Positions 1 through 5,125 of a stretch of DNA of 6,386 nt are shown piece by piece. Positions within the stretch are counted from its first letter, which is position 1, and each line of letters starts with the position of its first letter. The position numbers were made by a program, and so were the translations under genes. This DNA comes from Syntrophaceae bacterium CG2_30_49_12 (GTDB lineage Bacteria; Desulfobacterota; Syntrophia; Syntrophales; CG2-30-49-12), in contig MNZP01000039.1 in assembly GCA_001873675.1 (NCBI GenBank), forward strand, positions 1 through 6,386, written 5' to 3'. A model generated the notes under the pieces. That model made no database searches. It was not told the DNA's origin and saw only the letters and a list, made by a program, of their open reading frames with translations.

Positions 1-90
1 TGATATAAATTGAATAACGGAGTTTTCTCGTTAATTTCAATGTGCCATGCATTAAAAAGGCTATTATAAAGAATTAATCCTATAATCTTG

Positions 91-114
91 GTGCCTTTGT
101 GCCTTTGTGGCAAG
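91..114. repeat. short tandem repeat, GTGCCTTT unit
   Basis: Two perfect copies of GTGCCTTT (91-98 and 99-106) are followed by a diverged third unit, GTGGCAAG (107-114). It lies about 145 bp upstream of the GH57-GT5 start. The repeat is seen directly; no function can be assigned. Confidence 0.6.
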
Positions 115-194
115 ATACCTGAGTAGTTACAAAGCAAAAAGATGATTCCCTGTTTACCCATATTTTTGTCGCAGACCCATATAATATCCAGAAG

Positions 195-223
195 TTGCTT
201 TTCTCGTTTTGTTCCAGTATATA
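195..223 (+). promoter_or_regulatory. possible sigma-70 promoter of the GH57-GT5 gene
   Basis: TTGCTT at 195-200 and TATATA at 218-223 are separated by exactly 17 bp. Transcription would begin near 230, about 30 nt before the ATG at 260. The -35 element matches only half of the consensus and the region is generally A+T-rich, so this is a candidate from position and spacing only. Confidence 0.35.
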
Positions 224-259
224 TAAACCGAGAGGAAAATCATTTTAAACGAGATAAGT

Positions 260-2962
260 ATGCCGCTTGTCACCTTTTATTTTCAGCTCCACCAGCCCTT
301 CCGTCTCCATCCGGTGCGGGACAAGTTTCTTTGGGAGGAGAAAAACCGGTCCATTTTCCTCAAAGTGGCCGAGAAATGCTATCTGCCTGCGACCCTGATG
401 TTTACGGAACTCATTGCCGCCCATCCAACCTTCAAGATCACCCTCGGCATGTCCGGCACCTTTTTGGAACAGGCCGAACTCTATAAGCCCGAACTCATCA
501 CCGGGCTCATGTCTCTCTATGCAGCGGGTGAGAAGAACCGTCAGGTCGAATATCTTGATGAGACGTACTATCATTCTCTGACCAGTCTCTTCGAAGATCC
601 ACAAAAGACTGAATTCCGGGAGCAGGTGTCACTGCACCGGGAAATGCTAAAACGACTCTTCGGGATCTTTCCGACCTCTTTTCGCAACACCGAATTGATG
701 TACAATAACGATATCGCCGCGGTCGTCGCCGATATGGGTTATCGCTCGATCCTCTGCGAAAAGCGCGATGACATGTTCAGCAAGGAAGGGGCCGCGATCT
801 CGCCCAATGCCGTCTTTCGGGCGCGAAATGCGAACCTGATCGTCATCCCCCGGAACAGGGAATTGAGCGACGACATCGCTTTTCGGTTCCCCCACAATCC
901 GTTGACGCCCGAGCAATACGCCCAACACCTTTCACTCATCGACGGGGAGGCCGTTCTGCTCGGATACGATTACGAACACATCGGCGAACACATTTGGAGT
1001 GAAAAGGGGATTTTCCGGTTCTGGCGAGGACTCCCGGAGGCGCTCGAAAAACATCCGAATTTGGTTATGGCGACACCGACCGAAGTGGCGATGCAGTTTC
1101 GGGAAGCCGAATGCCCTTTTTTGGATATCCACGGCCTTTCTACCTCCTCCTGGGCGGATGCAGGCCGAAATACCTTTGGATGGCTGGGAAATCCCACTCA
1201 GTACGAACTCTTTCGCGACATCGAGCGAATGGAGACGGCGGCCCGTCGAGCGGGAGGAGAACTGCTTACCCGCTGGCGCCATCTGACGATCTCAGATCAC
1301 GTTTATTTTCTCCACGAACGGATCGGAGAGGATCATGCTGTCCATGCCTGTTTCAATCCCTATGAAGGGTCAATCGCCCGCCCTACGCATATCCTGACGC
1401 GCAAGATTGATGATCTGGAAACCACAATCAAACATTTCATGGTACTGAAGAGACATGAAAAGACGGCGATCCTTATCATCTCTCCCGAAACGGGGCGACT
1501 ACCGGAGGATATGGGCGGTCTGGCCCGTTTCATTTCCGGGAAGAGCGGCGGCCAGGGGGAGGTGGTCTCGTCCCTGTGCGAGGGTCTCAGCGAACGAGGT
1601 GTAGATGTCCATCTGGTGATCCTCAATCTCAAGAAGAGGTTCCAGCGGGAGGCTCAGATGACCGACATGCAGTGGCAGGATGTCCGTTACCGGATCGATC
1701 CCGAAATGATCCATCTGGTCAGCTCTTCCGTTTTTGCCGACAATCTTAGCGCCTATTCAGGCGATCCGATCCTTACAGCCGTCGAATTCCAGAGGGAAAT
1801 TGTGAACAATATCATCAAAACCGTCCGGGCCAGGCACGAGGGGAGGTTGATCATCCACAGCCATGACTGGATGGCGGGAGGGGCTATTACTGCTTATGCC
1901 GCTGCGACCGGTCTGCCTATCCTCCATACGGTACACAACGTTTTCACGGTTTGCCTCCCTCTGGATTTGTTAGGGGGGATCGGCCTGAAGAACATTGCCG
2001 ACCGCCTCTTTCTTTCCGATCACGAAGGGAGAACCTGTATTGACTGCCAGGCTACGGCGATAAAAAACGCCACGATGATCAACTTCGTCGGCGAGCGGTT
2101 TCTTAAGGAGGTCGTAGAGGACTACTTCCTGGACAGGGATCTGGTACCGTCCGGCGTCCGTCAGGAAGTCAAGGAGAAATATTACCATAAAGCGGCCCGG
2201 GCGATCATCAACTCCCCCTCTACGCGGATCTATCCGGAGCGGTGCGAGGCGCTGATCCGGAAGTACGGGCCTGAAGATCCGGTCATGGAGGCGAAGCGCG
2301 ACAATCTTGTCGAATTCCAGAAAAGGACCGGGCTCAACGTGAATCCGGACGCGCTGCTCTATTTCTGGCCTTCCCGCCTCGATCCCTTCCAGAAAGGGGT
2401 CGAACTCTTCGAACAGATCATTCAACGTTTTGTCGGTAAATATCACGAAGTCCAGATCGCAATCGTAGCGGACGGGATCGGCAATGACCGGACTTATGCG
2501 GAACGCTTCGGCGGCATTGCCTACCATTCCGGCGGACGGATCGCCTATCAGCCCTTTAACGAGGAGCTTTCTCTTTTGGGATATGCCGCAGCCTGCGATG
2601 TTTTCGGGGCATCCCTTTATGAACCATGCGGTCAGATCGACCAGGTAGGGAATATCTACGGGGCAACCGCCACAAACCGCGACACCGGCGGATACCACGA
2701 CAATATCCGCGAACTGAGGCTCAAGGCGGACGGTTCGCCCCAGGATGTCGGAAACGGTTTCCTGTTTCGCGATTACGACATCGGCGGACTCTGGTACGCT
2801 CTGGAGAAAAGTGCAGCCTTTCACCGCCTGTCGCCGGAGATTCGGGAAAAACAGATGCGGCGGATCATGCGGGAAGCCCGTGAACGGTATAGCCTGGGGC
2901 ACATGATCGCCGAATATATCAGGATCTACGAAAAACTGAATAACGGGAAGCCACTGGTTTAG
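260..2962 (+). CDS. GH57 glycoside hydrolase / GT5 glycogen synthase-like fusion protein
   Basis: A 900-residue two-domain cytoplasmic protein (no signal peptide or membrane segment) probably acting in alpha-1,4-glucan metabolism. Residues 1-380 are GH57: HQPF at 11-14; FRNTELMY (141-148) with presumed nucleophile E145; GYDYEHIGEH (235-244) with presumed acid/base D237; a SWADAGRNTFGWLGN segment (297-311); and SDHVYFL (345-351). These motifs resemble the MJ1611-like alpha-amylase group. From about 402 to 895 it is GT5: KSGGQGEVV (428-436), the counterpart of the KxGGLGD nucleotide-sugar loop; HSHDWMAG (533-540); SRLDPFQKG (705-713) with the phosphate-binding Arg and Lys; and YEPCGQ (787-792) plus RDTGG (807-811). 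Both active sites look intact, so ADP- or UDP-glucose-dependent synthesis coupled to trimming or transglycosylation is plausible. Substrate and reaction are inferred. No earlier in-frame ATG, GTG or TTG is seen nearby, and a weak GAG (251-253) sits 6 nt before the ATG. The fusion is longer than a typical GlgA (about 480 residues). Confidence 0.95.
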   Translation: MPLVTFYFQLHQPFRLHPVRDKFLWEEKNRSIFLKVAEKCYLPATLMFTELIAAHPTFKITLGMSGTFLEQAELYKPELITGLMSLYAAGEKNRQVEYLDETYYHSLTSLFEDPQKTEFREQVSLHREMLKRLFGIFPTSFRNTELMYNNDIAAVVADMGYRSILCEKRDDMFSKEGAAISPNAVFRARNANLIVIPRNRELSDDIAFRFPHNPLTPEQYAQHLSLIDGEAVLLGYDYEHIGEHIWSEKGIFRFWRGLPEALEKHPNLVMATPTEVAMQFREAECPFLDIHGLSTSSWADAGRNTFGWLGNPTQYELFRDIERMETAARRAGGELLTRWRHLTISDHVYFLHERIGEDHAVHACFNPYEGSIARPTHILTRKIDDLETTIKHFMVLKRHEKTAILIISPETGRLPEDMGGLARFISGKSGGQGEVVSSLCEGLSERGVDVHLVILNLKKRFQREAQMTDMQWQDVRYRIDPEMIHLVSSSVFADNLSAYSGDPILTAVEFQREIVNNIIKTVRARHEGRLIIHSHDWMAGGAITAYAAATGLPILHTVHNVFTVCLPLDLLGGIGLKNIADRLFLSDHEGRTCIDCQATAIKNATMINFVGERFLKEVVEDYFLDRDLVPSGVRQEVKEKYYHKAARAIINSPSTRIYPERCEALIRKYGPEDPVMEAKRDNLVEFQKRTGLNVNPDALLYFWPSRLDPFQKGVELFEQIIQRFVGKYHEVQIAIVADGIGNDRTYAERFGGIAYHSGGRIAYQPFNEELSLLGYAAACDVFGASLYEPCGQIDQVGNIYGATATNRDTGGYHDNIRELRLKADGSPQDVGNGFLFRDYDIGGLWYALEKSAAFHRLSPEIREKQMRRIMREARERYSLGHMIAEYIRIYEKLNNGKPLV

Positions 2963-2991
2963 AACGTCAGAATCCCTTTAAGAATTGTAGA

Positions 2992-2997
2992 AGGAGG
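2992..2997 (+). promoter_or_regulatory. strong Shine-Dalgarno for the truncated ORF at 3006
   Basis: AGGAGG lies 8 nt before the ATG at 3006, an ideal spacing and stronger than the site of the preceding GH57-GT5 gene. It shows that a translated gene really began here, even though the frame soon ends. Confidence 0.8.
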
Positions 2998-3005
2998 AAT
3001 AGATT

Positions 3006-3107
3006 ATGTCGGATGGCAAGGAAAATTCAAAGAAAAGTACCGATCCTGTGGTTCAAGAGATGAGACAAGTTAGATTATTCTTCGCCAAGAGATTCTATGT
3101 CTGCTAG
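3006..3107 (+). pseudogene. 5' remnant of a truncated gene downstream of the fusion gene
   Basis: A 33-codon frame starts 43 nt after the stop of the GH57-GT5 gene, behind an ideal AGGAGG site, so it was probably the next gene of the same operon. The beginning is hydrophilic (MSDGKENSKKSTDPVVQEMR) and looks like a natural N-terminus. From about 3075 the frame runs antisense through the 3' end of the nucleotidyltransferase gene, so the remaining codons are probably accidental. The breakpoint coincides with GTTAGAT (3069-3075), which fits the integron core consensus GTTRRRY. I do not recognise the protein family. The alternative is a genuine 33-residue peptide, which I consider less likely because its last third is shared with an opposing gene. 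Confidence 0.55.
3069..3075 (-). other. integron core-like site (ATCTAAC on the minus strand) at the left end of the cassette block
   Basis: On the minus strand ATCTAAC overlaps the TAA stop of the nucleotidyltransferase gene. It fits RYYYAAC, the R'' box with which an attC begins; cassette genes often end just before this box. No matching R' arm is seen further left in the window, so either only half a site survives or the junction is a recombination scar. Confidence 0.4.
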
Positions 3108-3521
3108 ATCTTTTTTCCGGCCGACTGCCCGTTTATTAGCTATGTATTGTTCTCTGCCTAAGAAGCATACAGGAACATCGCCATACAAACCTTCTATCTT
3201 TCCCTTATCTGCTTCTTCCCAATCGACTCCTGTTATTGAAGTGATGATGTCAATACGGACAGGAGGAACACCAAGCTGGACTACAGAATTAGGATTCTTA
3301 AAGTCCTCAATTTTCAGATTCATAGAGCCGAAACCAAAATCAGCCAAGGCAGATAAGATTTTTTGTGCGTTCTCAGGTGAAGGATGAATAAATATATCAA
3401 TATCACCGGTAAATCGTGGCGCTCCGTGATATGCAAGGGCATAAGCCCCAACAATCATGTATTCTACATTATGCCCGTTGAATAACTCGAGCAACTCTTT
3501 GAAGTCTTTCTGTACTTCCAT
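3075..3521 (-). CDS. MNT-type nucleotidyltransferase (toxin-antitoxin-associated)
   Basis: A 148-residue protein of the DNA polymerase beta-like nucleotidyltransferase fold. The signature VGAYALAYHG (24-33) followed by TGDIDIF (38-44) gives the helix-turn Gly and two metal-binding carboxylates (D40, D42); a third candidate is D91 in VRIDII. The C-terminus carries KRAVGRKKDLADIESL (130-145), a conserved ending in this group of small nucleotidyltransferases related to MNT/AbiEii proteins. Such enzymes transfer nucleotides to protein or RNA targets, often within toxin-antitoxin pairs; the target here is unknown. The ATG at 3521 lies inside the preceding gene, giving a 53-nt out-of-frame overlap, with GAGAAAG upstream as a possible binding site. 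This start fits the usual length of the N-terminal helix. It is the last gene of a three-gene unit. Confidence 0.85.
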   Translation of the reverse strand: MEVQKDFKELLELFNGHNVEYMIVGAYALAYHGAPRFTGDIDIFIHPSPENAQKILSALADFGFGSMNLKIEDFKNPNSVVQLGVPPVRIDIITSITGVDWEEADKGKIEGLYGDVPVCFLGREQYIANKRAVGRKKDLADIESLGEE

Positions 3522-3687
3522 AATATTGCTTTCTCAGATAATCGACGGTTGCAACGCGTTCTTCCGCAGGACGGCTCAACCAATATGAAAGATCATCCTT
3601 CGCAGATTGGAGGTCATGAAGTTTACCTTTACGGACAACTTTTTTAATTGGAATCGGGGACGGGTTCATATTTTCTTCCGTTTCCAT
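3469..3687 (-). CDS. small conserved partner protein of the nucleotidyltransferase
   Basis: A 72-residue soluble protein with a basic segment (IKKVVRKGK, 14-22) and a conserved-looking core: DLSYWLSRPAEERVATVDYL (32-51), then RKQYYGSTERLQRVARVIQ (52-70). From memory, this combination of YWLSRPxEER and QYYGSxxRLQRVxR recurs in small proteins encoded directly ahead of MNT-type nucleotidyltransferases. That suggests an antitoxin or accessory partner; the role is inferred. The start at 3687 follows the HicB-like stop by one base (TGAAATG), so translation is probably coupled. A second Met at residue 7 (3669) is possible. The 3' end overlaps the nucleotidyltransferase gene by 53 nt. Confidence 0.75.
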   Translation of the reverse strand: METEENMNPSPIPIKKVVRKGKLHDLQSAKDDLSYWLSRPAEERVATVDYLRKQYYGSTERLQRVARVIQRA

Positions 3688-3688
3688 T

Positions 3689-3892
3689 TCAAACTGCTAT
3701 CTCCATTACTTTGTCATTTTTTGAGATAGCAATGTCTTGAACGTCGACAGATAAACAACCCTCTACAGCTTCATAAATATTGCTCAGCAATTCGTCAAAA
3801 GAGTCGCCTTGAGTAGCACACCATGGAATGGATGGCACTTCTGCCCAATAACCACCTTCTTCTGCTTCATGTATTACGATTTTTAGTTTCAT
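3689..3892 (-). CDS. HicB-family antitoxin-like protein without a visible HicA
   Basis: A 67-residue protein matching the HicB partial RNase H-like fold: MKLKIVIHEAEEGGYWAEVP (1-20), a turn that normally reads LPGC but here reads IPWC (22-25), TQGDSFDELLSNIYEAVEG (27-45), and a short tail. It lacks the C-terminal ribbon-helix-helix or HTH DNA-binding domain of full-length HicB proteins, as many short homologues do. HicB normally neutralises the mRNA interferase HicA, but no HicA-like ORF lies on either side, so this copy may be an orphan or serve the downstream pair. An excellent ribosome binding site (AAGAGGA, 3899-3905) sits 6 nt before the ATG. It is the first gene of a tight three-gene unit beginning just after the attC-like site at 3911-3963. 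Confidence 0.85.
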   Translation of the reverse strand: MKLKIVIHEAEEGGYWAEVPSIPWCATQGDSFDELLSNIYEAVEGCLSVDVQDIAISKNDKVMEIAV

Positions 3893-3910
3893 AATTAATC
3901 CTCTTTTCTT

Positions 3911-3963
3911 GGCACATAACGCAGCGTTAGGCGTGCCTTAGCTGTTTCAATATCTTGTTAGCA
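3911..3963 (-). repeat. degenerate attC-like site between the 98-residue gene and the HicB-like gene
   Basis: On the minus strand TGCTAAC (3963-3957, fits RYYYAAC) starts 3 nt after the stop of the 98-residue gene, and GTTATGT (3920-3914) ends the spacer before the HicB-like gene. Between them lies GCCTAAC (3932-3926), another perfect RYYYAAC box. An imperfect hairpin is clear at 3911-3937: GGCAC/GTGCC outer arms and TAACG/CGTTA inner arms around a 3-nt loop, with an internal bulge. The inner L arms expected in a full attC are poor, so this looks collapsed. It could also act as a weak terminator, but lacks a proper T-run. Confidence 0.45.
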
Positions 3964-3966
3964 ATC

Positions 3967-4263
3967 CTATACAAACGGCGTGGATGTAACCATCACGTGT
4001 TCCTTGCCATCTACTAACTCGATCTTTGAATCCAGAATTCGTATCATGATATGTGAGTACAGTCTATCCTTCTCTTCGATCAACTGCCCCATATCCTCTT
4101 TGAGGTTCTTGCAAGCGACTTCTGACGTATTGTTTGCCTCTCTGAACTTCTCGACATACCGGCTAATCAAGTAATGACGTTTTGGATGTTCGAAGCAGGC
4201 GATGTTCCAAGCAGAACACGCTATCCGCAACAGATTCTCCTTATGTTCCAAGTTCTCGCCCAT
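3967..4263 (-). CDS. 98-residue hypothetical protein, cassette-encoded
   Basis: The frame is open from 4506, but I place the start at 4263 (98 residues). That ATG has GAAGG about 11 nt upstream, and the longer version would be translated straight through the attC-like hairpin and overlap the DUF2442 gene. The protein begins MGENLEHKENLLRIACSAWN and continues through FEHPKRHYLISRYVEKFREANN to a helical stretch NLKEDMGQLIEEKDRLY. It ends in a probable beta strand pair (ILDSKIELVDGKEHVMVTS). It is soluble and charged with no recognisable catalytic motif. I recall similar small proteins with an HKxNLLRIACSAWNIA opening but cannot attach a function. Its stop lies 3 nt before an attC-like R'' box, the usual cassette arrangement. 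Confidence 0.65.
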   Translation of the reverse strand: MGENLEHKENLLRIACSAWNIACFEHPKRHYLISRYVEKFREANNTSEVACKNLKEDMGQLIEEKDRLYSHIMIRILDSKIELVDGKEHVMVTSTPFV

Positions 4264-4281
4264 ATTCAAGAAACCTTCGGC

Positions 4282-4339
4282 GCGGAACGGAAAACTCAGC
4301 GGCGCGGCTTTTTGCGTCCGCTGAAGTGCCATGTTCGCC
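4282..4339 (-). repeat. attC recombination site of the DUF4160-DUF2442 cassette
   Basis: Read on the minus strand: R'' GGCGAAC (4339-4333), 8-nt spacer, L'' TCAGCGG (4324-4318), a 15-nt terminal loop region, L' CCGCTGA (4302-4296), 7-nt spacer, R' GTTCCGC (4288-4282). L''/L' pair perfectly over 7 bp and GAAC/GTTC pair at the outer arms. The 58-nt total is typical of short attC sites. The core is GTTC rather than the usual GTTA/GTTG, so it departs from the GTTRRRY consensus. The R'' arm is the exact complement of the sequence at the cassette start (4888-4895), as expected if both halves come from one circular cassette. Confidence 0.65.
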
Positions 4340-4363
4340 GATATAAGCGGGCCATCTCTCCTT

Positions 4364-4636
4364 TTATGCGGCTTTCGAAACCTTACGAGGAGCAGGGGCA
4401 CCCTGTAAAAGACCCTGGACGCTGAGGTCTTCATCAATGTCTGGCCAATGTATTCCGTACCCCGCTCCAGCAATTTTCCAGTTCTGGCGCTGTTCCGGTG
4501 TCGCATGCAGCAAACGCGGATACCAAGCTATAGGAGCCGTTATGGTCCGTCCGTCAAAAATATCCACACTGATTGCATCGTCAGTAAAGCGCACTTCCTT
4601 AACTCGTTCTCCTGCTTTAGGTTCCAAAGTATTCAT
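4364..4636 (-). CDS. DUF2442 family protein
   Basis: A 90-residue soluble protein. VKEVRFTDDAISVDIFDGRT (13-32), then APIAWYPRLLHATPEQRQNW (34-53) and GYGIHWPDIDEDLSVQGLL (59-77), is the characteristic DUF2442 pattern with its WPxxDEDLS motif. The biochemical function is unknown; members are commonly encoded beside DUF4160 proteins, and the pair is often suspected of being a toxin-antitoxin-like module. That is the case here: its ATG lies 20 nt inside the 3' end of the DUF4160 gene, with a perfect GGAGG (4643-4647) 6 nt upstream. The last residues (APRKVSKAA) form a short basic tail. The attC of this cassette begins 24 nt after the stop. Confidence 0.9.
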   Translation of the reverse strand: MNTLEPKAGERVKEVRFTDDAISVDIFDGRTITAPIAWYPRLLHATPEQRQNWKIAGAGYGIHWPDIDEDLSVQGLLQGAPAPRKVSKAA

Positions 4637-4856
4637 TCCATGCCTCCAATAATTCTTTTTGGTTCTCGGTAGTGAGCGCTTCCAATTTCCTCAATTCCCT
4701 CGCCGGAAATCCGAGATTATATGCCAAGGCCACAGGCTTGAGCCAGAATTTGGCTGAGAAGGCGTTCCGGTCGATGTGGACATGTGGTGGTTCGTGCAGA
4801 TCATGGCTGACAAAATAAAACCTGTATGGTCCTGATCTCAAGACTGCTGGGGACAT
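4617..4856 (-). CDS. DUF4160 family protein
   Basis: A 79-residue protein covering the complete DUF4160 domain: SPAVLRSGPYRFYFVSHDLHEPPHVHIDR (2-30) with the conserved EPPHVHI segment, AKFWLKPVALAYNLGFPARELRKL (35-58), and a C-terminal helix ending LLEAWNEYF (69-77). Function is unknown; the family is usually found as a two-gene unit with DUF2442 and treated as possible toxin-antitoxin cargo. The start at 4856 is supported by AAGGAAAAGG immediately upstream. It is the first cassette gene after the presumed attI/promoter region, with GTTCGCCG (4895-4888 on the minus strand) marking the cassette boundary. Confidence 0.92.
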   Translation of the reverse strand: MSPAVLRSGPYRFYFVSHDLHEPPHVHIDRNAFSAKFWLKPVALAYNLGFPARELRKLEALTTENQKELLEAWNEYFGT

Positions 4857-4887
4857 TTTCCTTTTCCTTGTATATCAATCAATTTTC

Positions 4888-4904
4888 CGGCGAACAAGTT
4901 ATTC
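4888..4904 (-). other. cassette boundary (R'-type core site) ahead of DUF4160
   Basis: On the minus strand GTTCGCCG (4895-4888) is the exact complement of the R'' arm of the attC at the far end of the same cassette (CGGCGAAC, 4340-4333). In an inserted cassette, the first six bases after the crossover G derive from its own attC, so this 8-base match over 550 bp is predicted by the model. GAATAAC precedes it by 2 nt (4904-4898). The box itself is GTTCGCC, not the standard GTTRRRY. Confidence 0.5.
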
Positions 4905-5030
4905 TAAAGTTTCTGTATATCTCCGCCATCCATGGGGTTCGTGAAGTTTACTACAACGACGAGGTATTTCTTTTGTCATCGCATCCCTGGTCTATCGAAA
5001 CCTTAGAACCAGACTAACCATAGGAAATAA

Positions 5031-5059
5031 CATATAATATCTTGACAATTTTTTCGCAA
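5031..5059 (-). promoter_or_regulatory. possible cassette promoter (Pc-like)
   Basis: On the minus strand TTGCGA (5059-5054) and TATATG (5036-5031) are separated by exactly 17 bp and point toward the DUF4160 gene about 175 bp away. Each hexamer matches four of six consensus bases. Position matches that of the promoter that drives cassette arrays. A+T-richness makes chance matches easy. Confidence 0.3.
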
Positions 5060-5070
5060 TCATTTATTTC
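5042..5070 (+). promoter_or_regulatory. possible promoter of the integrase remnant
   Basis: A perfect TTGACA (5042-5047) is followed after 17 bp by TATTTC (5065-5070), a weak -10 element, about 55 nt before the remnant's ATG. It overlaps the candidate cassette promoter on the other strand, an arrangement familiar from integrons. An inverted TTGACA also occurs at 5093-5088. Confidence 0.3.
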
Positions 5071-5125
5071 CATCTCTCCGTATATCATGTCAATTGTAAT
5101 GTTATCTGAGTTCGGAGAATTCTAC

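Larger units (their letters stand above)
1..259. other. A+T-rich leader upstream of the GH57-GT5 gene
   Basis: No convincing gene is visible here; the reading frame opening at 142 (+) is out of frame with the real gene and resembles no family I know. The stretch contains an 8-bp tandem repeat (GTGCCTTT twice, 91-106, followed by GTGGCAAG) and an isolated TATAAT at 81-86 with no good -35 element. A better promoter candidate lies at 195-223. The end of any upstream gene is outside the window. Confidence 0.6.
4896..5125. other. attI/promoter-type region between cassettes and integrase stub
   Basis: This A+T-rich stretch separates the leftward cassette genes from the rightward integrase remnant, the place where attI, Pc and the integrase promoter lie in an integron. 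It holds GTTAGTC on the minus strand (5018-5012), a near match to the GTTRRRY core, and candidate divergent promoters at 5031-5070. A plus-strand reading frame ends at 5017 (last residues SSHPWSIETLEPD) but has no matching start or family and may be a gene scrap. No RNA gene is apparent. Confidence 0.45.

Noticed and set aside
142..486. A 114-codon plus-strand frame at the left edge
   Set aside because: It overlaps the start of the GH57-GT5 gene in another frame and shows no recognisable domain or ribosome binding site.
1970..2902. A 310-codon open frame antisense to the GT5 domain
   Set aside because: It lies wholly inside a well-supported gene on the other strand, its product resembles no family, and long antisense frames are expected opposite G+C-rich coding sequence.
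3911..3937. Hairpin as a simple intrinsic terminator
   Set aside because: There is no clean T-run immediately after the stem on either strand, and the arms match recombination-core boxes better.
3967..4506. The 179-residue version of the cassette protein starting at 4506
   Set aside because: It would translate through the attC-like hairpin and overlap the DUF2442 gene by over 140 nt; the first 81 residues are basic and low in family character, while the ATG at 4263 has a good ribosome binding site.
4826..5017. A 63-codon plus-strand frame overlapping the DUF4160 start
   Set aside because: Its first part runs antisense to the DUF4160 gene and its upstream binding site. The latter part (from about 4896) might be a gene scrap but has no start or recognisable family.
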